Below are positions 36,591 through 45,733 of a stretch of DNA of 64,000 nucleotides, piece by piece. The stretch is from Amycolatopsis sp. FDAARGOS 1241 (lineage in GTDB: Bacteria; Actinomycetota; Actinomycetes; Mycobacteriales; Pseudonocardiaceae), in contig NZ_CP069526.1 in NCBI RefSeq assembly GCF_016889705.1, forward strand, positions 8,398,001-8,462,000. Reading direction: 5' to 3'. Numbering within the stretch: position 1 is the first letter of the stretch; every line of letters starts with the position of its first letter. The notes beneath the pieces were generated by a model. That model was not told where the DNA came from. It searched no databases and saw only the letters and a program-made list of their open reading frames with translations. The translations under genes and the position numbers were made by a program.

Positions 36591-37375
36591 AGGTTGTCCT
36601 CTTCTGCGGCGGCTACGGCATGCGCATGCGCAACGGCGACGCGTCCGACGTGCCGAAGCCGATGGCCATGGTGGGGCCGAGACCGCTGATCTGGCACGTG
36701 ATGCGCTACTACGCGCACTTCGGCCACACCGAGTTCGTGCTGTGCCTGGGCTACGGCGCCCACCACATCAAGGAATTCTTCCTCGACTACCGCGAGACGA
36801 CGTCCAACGACTTCGTGCTGCGCAACGGAAAACCGGAACTCCTGTCCACCGACATCGCCGACTGGACCATTTCATTCGTCCAGACCGGCATCGAGTCGCC
36901 GATCGGCGAACGCCTGCGCCGTGTGCGCGAGTACCTCGACGGCGACGAGATGTTCCTCGCCAACTACGCCGACGTGCTCACCGACGCGCCTCTGGACGAG
37001 ATGGTGGAGCGCTTCTCCGAGACCGAAGCCGGCGCGTCGATGATGGTCGTGCCACCGCAGTCGTCGTTCCACTGCGTCGAGATGGACGAGGGCGGCCGGA
37101 TCGGCGCCATCACACCGGTGAGCGACATGCCGCTGTGGGAGAACGGCGGGTACTTCGTGCTGCGCCAGGAGATCTTCGACCACATCCCGGAGAACGGCGA
37201 CCTGGTCGCCGACGGCTGCGGCGAACTCGCCAAGCGCGGCCGGCTGCTGGCCTACCCGTACCGCGGGTTCTGGAAGCCGACCGACACGGTCAAGGAGCGC
37301 TACGCGCTCGACGCCGCCTACACCCACGGTAACCGGCCTTGGGCCCTGTGGGAGCGGGACAAGGTGCACGCGTGA
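36587..37375 (+). CDS. Sugar-phosphate nucleotidyltransferase, glucose-1-phosphate cytidylyltransferase-like
   Basis: 262 residues from GTG 36587. The fingerprint resembles RfbF: LFCGGYGMRMRNGDASDVPKP, PLIWHVMRYYAHFGHTEFVL, CLGYGAHHIKEFFLDY and FLANYADVLTD. It should activate a hexose-1-phosphate, probably glucose with CTP, to feed the branched deoxysugar. The matching 4,6-dehydratase is not in the window. Coupled at both ends by 4-base overlaps. Confidence 0.85.
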   Translation: MKVVLFCGGYGMRMRNGDASDVPKPMAMVGPRPLIWHVMRYYAHFGHTEFVLCLGYGAHHIKEFFLDYRETTSNDFVLRNGKPELLSTDIADWTISFVQTGIESPIGERLRRVREYLDGDEMFLANYADVLTDAPLDEMVERFSETEAGASMMVVPPQSSFHCVEMDEGGRIGAITPVSDMPLWENGGYFVLRQEIFDHIPENGDLVADGCGELAKRGRLLAYPYRGFWKPTDTVKERYALDAAYTHGNRPWALWERDKVHA

Positions 37376-38019
37376 TCAAGCTCGGCACGGAACGGCTCGA
37401 CCGCGTCGTCGCACTGGGTGCCCACTGCGACGACATAGCGATCGGCGCCGGCGGGACGCTGCTCACGCTCTGTGGCGAGCGGCCCGGCGTCCGGGTCGAC
37501 GCCCTGGTGCTGTCGGGCGGTGGCACCGAACGCGAGGACGAGGAACGGGCGGCACTGGCCGCGTTCTGCCCGGGCGCGGACCTCGACGTGACGGTGCTGA
37601 AGCTGCCCGACGGCCGGCTCCCGGCCCACTGGGACGAAGCCAAGAACGCGCTGGAAGAACTCAAGCAGCGCACCGACCCGGACGTGGTCTTCGCGCCGCG
37701 CACGGTCGACGCGCACCAGGACCACCGTGGCCTGGCCACGCTGGTACCCACGGTCTACCGGGGGTACCTGGCGCTGGGCTACGAGATCGTGAAGTGGGAC
37801 GGCGACCTCGGCCGCCTCCCGGCGTACGTGCCGCTCACCAGTGAGCTGGCCGAGCGGAAGGTGCGGCTGCTGCAGGAGCACTACGCGTCCCAGCGGCACC
37901 GCCCGTGGTACGACCGCGAGGCCTTCCTCGGCCTCGCCAGGATCCGCGGCATCGAGTGCCAGGAGCGGTACGCGGAGGCCTTCGAACTGAACAAACTCGT
38001 TCTCGACCTGAGGGGCTGA
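37372..38019 (+). CDS. PIG-L family deacetylase
   Basis: 215 residues, LmbE/PIG-L fold. Zinc site motifs are VALGAHCDDIAIG (AHxDD, with Cys replacing the usual Pro) and VDAHQDHRGLA (HxxDH). Family members remove N-acetyl groups from amino sugars, as in GlcNAc-PI or mycothiol synthesis. In this operon it may deacetylate the nucleotide sugar or the repeat unit. GTG 37372 overlaps the upstream stop. Confidence 0.9.
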   Translation: MIKLGTERLDRVVALGAHCDDIAIGAGGTLLTLCGERPGVRVDALVLSGGGTEREDEERAALAAFCPGADLDVTVLKLPDGRLPAHWDEAKNALEELKQRTDPDVVFAPRTVDAHQDHRGLATLVPTVYRGYLALGYEIVKWDGDLGRLPAYVPLTSELAERKVRLLQEHYASQRHRPWYDREAFLGLARIRGIECQERYAEAFELNKLVLDLRG

Positions 38020-38024
38020 CTGAC

Positions 38025-39047
38025 ATGCGGGTGTTGCTGACCGGGCACACGGGTTATCTGGGCACGGTGATGGCGCCGGAGCTCGAGGAGGCCGGGCACG
38101 ACGTCGTCGGCCTCGACTCCGGGCTGTTCGCGGGGTGCCTGCTGGGCCCGGCCCCGAAGGACCCGCCCTCGATCGACGTGGACCTGCGCGACCTGCGCCC
38201 CGAGCACCTCGAGGGCTACGACGCGGTGGTCCACCTGGCCGCGCTGTCCAACGACCCGCTGGGCTCGCTGGCGCCGGAACTCACCTACGACATCAACCAC
38301 CACGCGTCGGTGCGGCTGGCCGAGCTGGCCAAGGACGCGGGCGTCGGCCGGTACCTGTATGCGTCGACGTGCTCGGTCTACGGTGCCTCGGGCGGCGGCG
38401 GGCTCGTCGACGAGGACGCGCCGCTGCGGCCGGTGACGCCGTACGCCGAGTCGAAGGTGCGGGTGGAGGAAGAGGTTTCGAAGCTCGCCGACGACACCTT
38501 CACACCGGTGTACATGCGCAACGCCACCGCGTTCGGCTTCTCGCCGCGGCTGCGCGCCGACATCGTGCTGAACAACCTCGTCGGCCACGCGTACCTCTCC
38601 GGCGAGGTGCTGGTGCTGTCGGACGGCACGCCGTGGCGGCCGCTCGTGCACGCCAAGGACATCGCCCGCGCCTTCACCGCCGCGCTCGAAGCGCCGCGCG
38701 AGGCCGTGCACAACCGCGCGTTCAACATCGGCACCGAGCGCAACAACGTGACGGTCGCGGAGATCGCGCAGGAGGTCGTGGACGCCGTGCCCGGCTCGAA
38801 GCTGCGCATCACCGGCGAAGCCGGGGCCGACCCGCGCTCGTACCGCGTGGACTTCTCCCGCTTCCGCGAGGCGATCCCGGGCTTCGACTGCGAGTGGGGT
38901 GTGAAGGACGGCGCGCTGCAGCTGATCGACGCCTACCGCGACTACGAGCTCACCAAGGCGCAGTTCGAGCGCCGCTTCACCCGGCTCAACTGGCTGTCCG
39001 ACCGCCAGGCCGACGGCTCCGTCGACGAGACGCTGCGGCGCCACTGA
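38025..39047 (+). CDS. NAD-dependent epimerase/dehydratase (extended SDR)
   Basis: 340 residues from ATG 38025. Rossmann loop LLTGHTGYLG, the catalytic region STCSVYGAS and YAESK (YxxxK), then LVHAKDIARAFTAAL and FNIGTERNNVTVAEIAQEV. A sugar-nucleotide 4-epimerase, reductase or dehydratase role is expected; the exact step cannot be read. It follows the deacetylase by 5 bases and its stop shares a base with the next ATG. Confidence 0.9.
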   Translation: MRVLLTGHTGYLGTVMAPELEEAGHDVVGLDSGLFAGCLLGPAPKDPPSIDVDLRDLRPEHLEGYDAVVHLAALSNDPLGSLAPELTYDINHHASVRLAELAKDAGVGRYLYASTCSVYGASGGGGLVDEDAPLRPVTPYAESKVRVEEEVSKLADDTFTPVYMRNATAFGFSPRLRADIVLNNLVGHAYLSGEVLVLSDGTPWRPLVHAKDIARAFTAALEAPREAVHNRAFNIGTERNNVTVAEIAQEVVDAVPGSKLRITGEAGADPRSYRVDFSRFREAIPGFDCEWGVKDGALQLIDAYRDYELTKAQFERRFTRLNWLSDRQADGSVDETLRRH

Positions 39048-40315
39048 TGCTCACGGGGGGCGAGATGCACGCGCTGGTGGAGCGGATGTACCCGCTCTGC
39101 CGGAGCATCACGGGCGACGGGGTCCGGGCCACGCTCGCGATCGTCGGGGAGCACCTCGGGCTGCAGCAGCACGAGGTGCCGACCGGCACGCAGGTGCTGG
39201 ACTGGACCGTGCCGCAGGAGTGGAACGTCCGCGACGCCTACGTCGCGGATTCGTCCGGCCGGCGCGTGATCGACTTCCGGGAGTCGAACCTGCACCTGGT
39301 CGGCTACTCCGTACCGGTCGACGAGACGATGAGCCTCGCCGAGCTGCGGGGGCACCTGCACACGCTGCCGGAAAGCCCGTCGTGGATCCCGTACCGCACC
39401 AGCTACTACTCGCCCACCTGGGGTTTCTGCCTCGCGCAGGACGTGCTCGACGCCCTGCCCGAGGGCGACTACCACGTGAAGATCGATTCGACGCTGGCCG
39501 ACGGCTCGCTCACCTACGCCGAGCACGTGGTGCCCGGCGAGGTGAGCGACGAGGTCATCGTGTCGTGCCACGTGTGCCACCCGTCGCTGGCCAACGACAA
39601 CCTCGCCGGCATCGCGGTGGCCGTGTCGCTCGCGCAGGCGCTGGCCGAAACCGGCAAACCGCACTACACGTACCGGTTCCTCTTCATGCCCGGCACGATC
39701 GGCGCGATCACCTGGCTCGCCCGGGGGTCCGAACGCGTCGACCGTGTGAAGCACGGCGTGGTGCTGGCGTGCGCCGGCGACCGCGGTTCGCTGACGTACA
39801 AGCGCAGCCGCCGCGGTGACGCCGACATCGACCGCGTGATGGCATACGTGCTGAAGGACAAGCCGCACGAGATCCGCGAGTTCTCGCCCTACGGCTACGA
39901 CGAGCGGCAGTTCTGCTCCCCCGGCTTCAACCTCGGCGTCGGCTCGCTCACGCGCACGCCGTACGCGGGCTATCCGGAGTACCACACGTCGGCGGACAAC
40001 CCGGGCTTCGTCTCGCCCGAGGCGATGGAAGACACGCTCGCCACGCTGCGCACCGCGTTCTCCGTGCTCGACCGCAACCGCCGCTACGTGAACCTCAGCC
40101 CCTACGGCGAACCGCAGCTGGGCAAGCGCGGCCTGTACGACTCGCTCGGCGGCCGCAGCGACGCCAAGGCAGCGCAGATGGCGATGCTGTGGGTGCTCAG
40201 CTACTCCGACGGCGAGCACAGCCTGCTGGACATCGCCGAGCGTGCGGACCTCCCCTTCGACGCCGTGGTCACCGCGGCCCGGGCCCTGCAGGTCGCGGGC
40301 CTGCTCAAGGAGTGA
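39047..40315 (+). CDS. DUF4910 aminopeptidase-like protein with C-terminal winged helix
   Basis: 422 residues. The M28-like aminopeptidase core has MYPLCRSITGDGVRATLAIV, VSCHVCHPSLANDNLAGIAV (the metal-site region) and PEYHTSADNPGFVS. The last 80 residues form a winged-helix (LWVLSYSDGEHSLLDIAERA). The family recurs in glycan clusters; its reaction is not known to me. ATG 39047 is coupled to the upstream stop (TGATG). ATG 39065, with a GGGGGG site, fits family N-termini equally well. Confidence 0.88.
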   Translation: MLTGGEMHALVERMYPLCRSITGDGVRATLAIVGEHLGLQQHEVPTGTQVLDWTVPQEWNVRDAYVADSSGRRVIDFRESNLHLVGYSVPVDETMSLAELRGHLHTLPESPSWIPYRTSYYSPTWGFCLAQDVLDALPEGDYHVKIDSTLADGSLTYAEHVVPGEVSDEVIVSCHVCHPSLANDNLAGIAVAVSLAQALAETGKPHYTYRFLFMPGTIGAITWLARGSERVDRVKHGVVLACAGDRGSLTYKRSRRGDADIDRVMAYVLKDKPHEIREFSPYGYDERQFCSPGFNLGVGSLTRTPYAGYPEYHTSADNPGFVSPEAMEDTLATLRTAFSVLDRNRRYVNLSPYGEPQLGKRGLYDSLGGRSDAKAAQMAMLWVLSYSDGEHSLLDIAERADLPFDAVVTAARALQVAGLLKE

Positions 40316-40320
40316 GTCCG

Positions 40321-41730
40321 GTGCCCGCGATCCTGCGCTCGCGGGCCGTCCGTGCGATGGCGGGACGGCTGAGCTGGGGCCTGGGCGACCAAGCCGTGTC
40401 GAGCCTGACCAACTTCGTGGTGGGGCTTTACGTCGCGCGCTCGCTGGGCGCGACGGCGTTCGGGCTGTTCAGCATCGCGTGGGTGACGTACGGGGTCATC
40501 CTCAACGTCTCGCGCGGCCTTGCGACCGACCCGCTGATGGTGCGCTTCTCCGGCGTCGCCAAGGCGCGCTGGCGCGAGGCGCTGGGCCGGGCCGTGGGCA
40601 CGGCGCTGGTGGTGGGCGTCGCGACCGGGCTCGTGTGTGTCCTCTTCGGACTCGCCGTGGGCGGCTCGCTCGGCGACGCGTTCCTCGCGCTGGGTGTGGT
40701 GCTGCCGTTCCTGCTGGTGCAGGACGCGTGGCGGTTCGGCTTCTTCGCCGCGGGCACCGGGCAGCGGGCGTTCGTGAACGACGGGATCCAGGCCGTGGCG
40801 CTGTTCCCGGCGCTGGTCCTGGGCGCGCGCTACGGCACGGTCGTCGCGTTCCTGCTGGCGTGGGGCTGCTCCGCGGGTGTCGCGGCGCTGTTCGGCTGGG
40901 TGCAGACGAGCGTGCTGCCGAAGCTGGGCGCGGTGCGCTCGTGGCTGCGCGACCACCGCGAGCTGGGTGTGCGCTACCTCGTGGAGAACGTGAGCAACAG
41001 CGGGTCTTCGCAGCTGCGCGCCTACGGGCTGGGTGCGGTCGCCGGGCTGGCCGCGGTGGGCACGGTGCGCGGCGCGGAGCAGCTGCTCGGGCCGTTCCTG
41101 GCGTTGCTGATGGGGCTTTCGCTGGTGACGGTGGCCGAGGGCGCGCGGGTGCTGCAGCGGTCACCGCACCGGCTGTGGCACTTCTGCGTGGTGCTGGGCG
41201 GCGCGCAGGCGGCTGCCGCGCTCGCGTGGGGCCTCGGACTGCTGCTGTTCGTGCCGGATTCGGCCGGGCGGTTCGTGCTCGGCTCGCTGTGGGACAGCTC
41301 GTCGCTGCTGATCCTGCCGGTGACGTTCGCGGTGGTGGGCGCGAGCTTCACGACGGGCGCGACGGCGGGCCTGCGGGCGCTGGGCATGGCGAAGCGGAGC
41401 CTGCGCTCGCAGCTGATCGCTTCGGTGTTCTACGTCGTCTTCGGCCTGATCGGTGCCGCGCTGGGCGGTGCCGCGGGGTCGGAGTGGGGCGTCGCGATCG
41501 CGACGATCACGGGTTCGGCCGTGTGGTGGTGGCAGCTGCGGATCGCGTTGCGCGAGTACTTCGCCGACCGCGCCGCCGCCGTGGATCTTCCGAAACTCCC
41601 GCCGGCGCCCGAGACGCCGGCACCCCGGTCACCGGAGGGCTCGATGGAGTTCCGCCCGGTGTCGGGTTCGTTCAGCCACGAAGAGCTCGATGCCGCCTCC
41701 GACGGCAGGACAGAAATGAGAACGGGATGA
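40321..41730 (+). CDS. Wzx-type polysaccharide flippase (MATE/MOP superfamily)
   Basis: 469 residues from GTG 40321, with GGAG upstream. About 12 hydrophobic segments (SWGLGDQAVSSLTNFVVGLY, ARSLGATAFGLFSIAW) mark an oligosaccharide-lipid flippase that moves repeat units across the membrane. The last 60 residues are hydrophilic and Pro-rich and lie in the cytosol. Its stop overlaps the glycosyltransferase start as ATGA. A 4-base gap separates it from the DUF4910 gene. Confidence 0.9.
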   Translation: MPAILRSRAVRAMAGRLSWGLGDQAVSSLTNFVVGLYVARSLGATAFGLFSIAWVTYGVILNVSRGLATDPLMVRFSGVAKARWREALGRAVGTALVVGVATGLVCVLFGLAVGGSLGDAFLALGVVLPFLLVQDAWRFGFFAAGTGQRAFVNDGIQAVALFPALVLGARYGTVVAFLLAWGCSAGVAALFGWVQTSVLPKLGAVRSWLRDHRELGVRYLVENVSNSGSSQLRAYGLGAVAGLAAVGTVRGAEQLLGPFLALLMGLSLVTVAEGARVLQRSPHRLWHFCVVLGGAQAAAALAWGLGLLLFVPDSAGRFVLGSLWDSSSLLILPVTFAVVGASFTTGATAGLRALGMAKRSLRSQLIASVFYVVFGLIGAALGGAAGSEWGVAIATITGSAVWWWQLRIALREYFADRAAAVDLPKLPPAPETPAPRSPEGSMEFRPVSGSFSHEELDAASDGRTEMRTG

Positions 41731-42680
41731 GCGCGGTTCCCCGGCTGACCATCGGTCTGCCCGTGTACAACGGCGAGGAGTTCCTGGGCGAGGCGCTCGA
41801 CGCGCTGCTCGGCCAGACCTACGAGGACTTCGAGCTGATCATCTCCGACAACGCCTCGGCCGACGCGACCGAGGAGATCTGCCGCCAGTACGCGGGCAAG
41901 GACGCGCGGATCCGGTACGTGCGCCAGGCCCGCAACATCGGCGCGACGCCCAACCACAACGTCCTGCTCGACCTGGCGCGCGGCGAGCTGTTCAAGTGGG
42001 CCTCGCACGACGACCTCTACGGGCGCGAGCTGATCGCCAAGTGCGTCGAGGCGCTCGACGAGCGGCCCGACGTGATCGTGGCGCATTCGCACCAGGCGAT
42101 CATCGACGGCGACGGCGCGGTGACCGTGCCGCTCGAGTACGTGCACAAGACCGACTCACCCCGGCCGTCGGTGCGGTTCAAGAGCCTGTTGTTCGAACCC
42201 GGTGGCGACGACTTCTACGGGGTGATGCGCACCGACGTGCTGCGCCGCGTCACGCCGATGGACAGCTACCACCACGCGGACCGCACGTACGTCGCCGAGC
42301 TGGCGCTGCACGGGCCGTTCTACCAGGTACCGGAGCTGCTGTACTTCCGCCGCGACCACCCGGACCGCGCGGAGCGCGCGAACCCGAGCAAACGGTCGCG
42401 GTGCGCGAACCTCGACCCCAAGCGCGGCAACCCGATCACGAACCCGACAGCTCGGCTGCTGGCCGAGTACGTGTGGGGTTTCGTGCACGGCATCCGCACC
42501 GCACCGCTGTCGTCGCACGAGCGCCGGGCCTGCTACCTGGCGCTGGTGGAGTGGTTCACGAGCCGGGCGCGGCCGGGCGGTGGGGGCGAGCGCGTGGAGG
42601 ACCGCGCGCCCGTCGAGGCCGGCGAGCTGTCACTGACCGTCGACCTGGTCGTCGCCGGCCGCGAACGGCGGATTTCGTGA
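41727..42680 (+). CDS. Glycosyltransferase family 2
   Basis: 317 residues, GT-A fold. LTIGLPVYNGEEFLGEALDA, LLGQTYEDFELIISDNASAD (nucleotide-sugar binding) and FKWASHDDLYGRELIAKCVE (the DxD equivalent HDD) are diagnostic. It adds a sugar to a lipid-linked repeat unit on the inner face of the membrane. No membrane segment is seen. Overlaps on both sides tie it to the operon. Confidence 0.93.
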   Translation: MSAVPRLTIGLPVYNGEEFLGEALDALLGQTYEDFELIISDNASADATEEICRQYAGKDARIRYVRQARNIGATPNHNVLLDLARGELFKWASHDDLYGRELIAKCVEALDERPDVIVAHSHQAIIDGDGAVTVPLEYVHKTDSPRPSVRFKSLLFEPGGDDFYGVMRTDVLRRVTPMDSYHHADRTYVAELALHGPFYQVPELLYFRRDHPDRAERANPSKRSRCANLDPKRGNPITNPTARLLAEYVWGFVHGIRTAPLSSHERRACYLALVEWFTSRARPGGGGERVEDRAPVEAGELSLTVDLVVAGRERRIS

Positions 42681-43870
42681 CCACCCGGGTCGGTGTGTTC
42701 GGGTTGCTCGGCTCGGGCAACCTCGGCAACGACGGTTCGCTGGAAGCGGTGCTCGGGTTCCTGCGAGCCGAGCACCCCGACGCCACGGTGTCCGCGTTCT
42801 GCGGCGGCCCGGACGTGGTCCGGGCGCGCTACGGGATCCCGGCGACGCGGCTGAACTGGAACAGCGACGAGTACCGCACGGCGTCCGGGGTGCGGTCGAT
42901 CGCCACCAAGGCGTTCGGGAAGCTCGTCGACGTGGTGCGGACGGCGTCGTGGGTGCGCCGTCAGCACGTGGTGATCGTGCCGGGCATGGGTGTGCTCGAA
43001 GCGACGCTTCCGTTGCGGCCGTGGGGTTTCCCGTACGCCCTGTTCCTGCTTTCGCTGCTGGGCCGGCTGTTCGGGACGAAGGTGGCGCTGGTCAGCGTGG
43101 GAGCGGATCGGATCAGCGTGCCGGCCACCCGGCTGCTGGTGCGGTCGGCGGCGCGGTTCGCGGCGTACCGGTCCTACCGCGACGAGCTGTCGCGCTCGGC
43201 CATGGCGGACATGGGCGTGCGCACGGCCGGCGACGGCGTGTACCCGGACCTGGCGTTCGCGCTGCCGACCCCGGCCGCGAACGAAGACCCGCGCGCGGTC
43301 GGCGTCGGTCTGATGGCCTACTACGGCGGCAACGACGACCGCGCGCGCGGCGAGGAGATCCACCGGTCCTATGTGGACTCGATGACGGAGTTCGTGCGGC
43401 ACCTCGTCGCGCACGACCGGCCGGTGCGCCTGTTCATCGGCGACCGGGCCGACCTCGCGGTGGTGGACGAGATCGTGGCTGCGGTGGATTCGCCGCTGAT
43501 CACGGCAGAGCCACCGGGTGACCTCGATTCGCTGATGCGGGCGATGGCGGGCGTCGGCTCGGTCGTCGCGACGCGTTACCACAACGTGCTGTGCGCGTTG
43601 AAGGCCGGGAAACCGACGCTCGCCATCGGGTACGCGAAGAAGAACGACGTGCTGATGACCGAGATGGGGCTCGGCGAGTTCTGCCAGGAGGCGCGTGCGA
43701 TCGACGTGCCGCGGCTGATCGCGCAGTTCGAGGATCTGGAACGGCGCGGACCCGAACTCAAGGCCACGCTGGCCGAGCGCAACGACGAACACAAGCAACA
43801 GCTGAAATCGCAGTTCAACCTTCTTTCGGCGACCCTCTTCCCCCCGGAGTTCTCCACGGAGGTCCGATGA
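42677..43870 (+). CDS. Polysaccharide pyruvyl transferase family protein
   Basis: 397 residues from GTG 42677. It starts VGVFGLLGSGNLGNDGSLEA and has VVIVPGMGVLEATLPLRPWG, VALVSVGADRISVP and the C-terminal ATRYHNVLCALKAGKPTLAI typical of WcaK/CsaB-like enzymes. These attach a pyruvate ketal to a glycan using phosphoenolpyruvate, which adds negative charge. Some relatives are plain glycosyltransferase-like, so the reaction is inferred. Confidence 0.88.
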   Translation: MTTRVGVFGLLGSGNLGNDGSLEAVLGFLRAEHPDATVSAFCGGPDVVRARYGIPATRLNWNSDEYRTASGVRSIATKAFGKLVDVVRTASWVRRQHVVIVPGMGVLEATLPLRPWGFPYALFLLSLLGRLFGTKVALVSVGADRISVPATRLLVRSAARFAAYRSYRDELSRSAMADMGVRTAGDGVYPDLAFALPTPAANEDPRAVGVGLMAYYGGNDDRARGEEIHRSYVDSMTEFVRHLVAHDRPVRLFIGDRADLAVVDEIVAAVDSPLITAEPPGDLDSLMRAMAGVGSVVATRYHNVLCALKAGKPTLAIGYAKKNDVLMTEMGLGEFCQEARAIDVPRLIAQFEDLERRGPELKATLAERNDEHKQQLKSQFNLLSATLFPPEFSTEVR

Positions 43871-44409
43871 AAGCCATTCCCGTACCGGCCATCGCCGGCC
43901 TGTACCTGTTCCAGCCCACCCCGCACCGCGACGAGCGCGGGTTCTTCTCGCGCACGTTCGACGCCGGCGTCGCGCGGTCCGTCGGCCTCGATCCGGACGC
44001 TTTCCTGCAGGACAGCGTGTCGCGTTCGGTGCGCGGGGTGCTGCGCGGGCTGCACCTGCGATCCGGTGCGGGCGAAGCGAAACTCGTGCGCTGCTCGTTC
44101 GGGGAGGTGTTCGACGTGGTCGTGGACCTCCGCCCGGATTCGCCGACTTTCCGGGCCGTGGAAACGTTCCGGCTTTCCGGCGACACCCAGGTCAGCATTT
44201 ACATTCCCGCAGGCTGCGCGCACGGATTTCAAGCACTTTCCGATATCGCTGACGTCTCGTATCGCATCGACCGGGTGCACAATCCGGACGAAGACGTCAC
44301 AATCGCCTACAACGACCCCGAACTCGCGATTCCGTGGCCGCTGACGCCCACGCTACTGTCCGAACGCGACAAGACCGCTCCCTCGCTCGCCGAGGTGCTG
44401 CCGACCTAG
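43867..44409 (+). CDS. dTDP-4-dehydrorhamnose 3,5-epimerase family protein
   Basis: 180-residue cupin epimerase of the RmlC family. PHRDERGFFSRTFDAG, QDSVSRSVRGVLRGLHLRSG (catalytic His in LRGLHL) and YIPAGCAHGFQALSD are present. It epimerises C3 and/or C5 of a 4-keto-6-deoxy sugar nucleotide. In this operon the substrate could be the C-methylated sugar rather than the rhamnose intermediate. ATG 43867 overlaps the upstream stop. Confidence 0.9.
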   Translation: MKAIPVPAIAGLYLFQPTPHRDERGFFSRTFDAGVARSVGLDPDAFLQDSVSRSVRGVLRGLHLRSGAGEAKLVRCSFGEVFDVVVDLRPDSPTFRAVETFRLSGDTQVSIYIPAGCAHGFQALSDIADVSYRIDRVHNPDEDVTIAYNDPELAIPWPLTPTLLSERDKTAPSLAEVLPT

Positions 44410-44421
44410 AAGGTGACCACA

Positions 44422-45732
44422 ATGGACCTGCCGCGATCCCGAGCCGCGAACGAGCGCCTGCACCGGGTGATCCCGGGTGGTGCGCACACCTACGCGAAGG
44501 GCGAGGACCAGTACCCGCAGGACCTCGCTCCGGTGATCTCCCACGGGCGCGGCGCGCACGTGTGGGACGTCGACGGCAACGAGTACATCGAGTACGGCTC
44601 GGGATTGCGGGCGGTGAGCCTCGGGCACGGGCATCCGCGCGTCGTCGAGGCGGTGCGGCGGGAGATCGAACGGGGCAGCAACTTCGCGCGTCCGTCCATC
44701 GTGGAGGCCGAAGCGGCGGAGCGGTTCCTCGAAACCGTGCCGACGGCCGAGATGGTGAAGTTCACGAAGAACGGCTCCGACGCGACGACGGCCGCCGTGC
44801 GGCTCGCGCGCGCGGTCACGGGCCGGCCGCTGGTCGCGCTCTGCGCCGACCACGCGTTCTTCTCGACGGACGACTGGTTCATCGGCACCACCGCCATGTC
44901 GGCGGGTATCCCGGGGCAGATCACGGACTTGACCGTGCGCTTCCCGTACGGCGGCCTCGCGGCCACCGAAGCGCTGCTGCAGCAGCACGACGGGCAGATC
45001 GCCTGCCTGATTCTGGAAGCGGCGACCCAGCAGGACCCGCCGGAGGGCTACCTCGCCGGGCTCCGCGACCTCGCCCACCGCTACGGTGCGCTGCTGGTGT
45101 TCGACGAGATGATCACCGGTTTCCGCTTCTCCGAGCACGGCGCGCAGGGCCTCTACGGAGTCACGCCGGACCTCTCGACGTTCGGCAAGGCCCTCGGCAA
45201 CGGCTTCGCCGTCTCGGCGCTGGCCGGCAAGCGCGAGTACCTGGAGCTCGGCGGCCTGCGCGACACGCGTGACCGCGTCTTCCTGCTCTCGACCACGCAC
45301 GGCGCCGAGACGCACTCGCTGGCCGCCGCGATGGCGGTCATGGACACCTACGAGGCCGAGGACGTCACGGCCCGGCTGCACTCGCTGGGCGCGCGTCTGG
45401 CCGAGGGCGTGCGCGAAGTCGCCGCGGCGCACGACGTGGCCGACCACGTCGTCGTCCGGGGCCGCGACTGCAACCTGGTGTTCGGCACGCTGGACGAGGC
45501 GGGCAAGCCCTCGCAGGACTACCGGACGCTGTTCCTGCGCCAGCTCGTGACGGGCGGGGTGCTGGGCCCGTCGTTCGTGGTCAGCGCCGCACTGTCCGAG
45601 GACGACATCGACCGCACGGTGGAGGTCGTCGCGCAGGCCTGCGTGGTCTACCGCAAGGCGCTGCACGCGGGCGACCCGTCGCCGTGGCTGGGCGGGCGGC
45701 CGGTGAAGCCGGTGTTCCGCCGCAAGGCCTGA
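44422..45732 (+). CDS. Class III aminotransferase, glutamate-1-semialdehyde aminomutase-like
   Basis: 436 residues, PLP-dependent. VIPGGAHTYAKGEDQYP, VWDVDGNEYIEYGSGLRAVS, VFDEMITGFRFSEHG (the PLP-ring Asp) and the Schiff-base Lys in STFGKALGNGFAVSALAG are all visible. Despite similarity to HemL, operon context suggests it aminates or isomerises a sugar or a small substituent of the glycan. ATG 44422 has GAAGG 8 bases upstream, better than GTG 44413. It is the last gene of the operon, convergent with a methyltransferase 1 base away. Confidence 0.9.
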   Translation: MDLPRSRAANERLHRVIPGGAHTYAKGEDQYPQDLAPVISHGRGAHVWDVDGNEYIEYGSGLRAVSLGHGHPRVVEAVRREIERGSNFARPSIVEAEAAERFLETVPTAEMVKFTKNGSDATTAAVRLARAVTGRPLVALCADHAFFSTDDWFIGTTAMSAGIPGQITDLTVRFPYGGLAATEALLQQHDGQIACLILEAATQQDPPEGYLAGLRDLAHRYGALLVFDEMITGFRFSEHGAQGLYGVTPDLSTFGKALGNGFAVSALAGKREYLELGGLRDTRDRVFLLSTTHGAETHSLAAAMAVMDTYEAEDVTARLHSLGARLAEGVREVAAAHDVADHVVVRGRDCNLVFGTLDEAGKPSQDYRTLFLRQLVTGGVLGPSFVVSAALSEDDIDRTVEVVAQACVVYRKALHAGDPSPWLGGRPVKPVFRRKA

Positions 45733-45733
45733 G

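Noticed and set aside
44422..45732. hemL, haem biosynthesis gene
   Set aside because: Similarity is real, but context is a glycan operon and no other haem genes are nearby, so the symbol was withheld.
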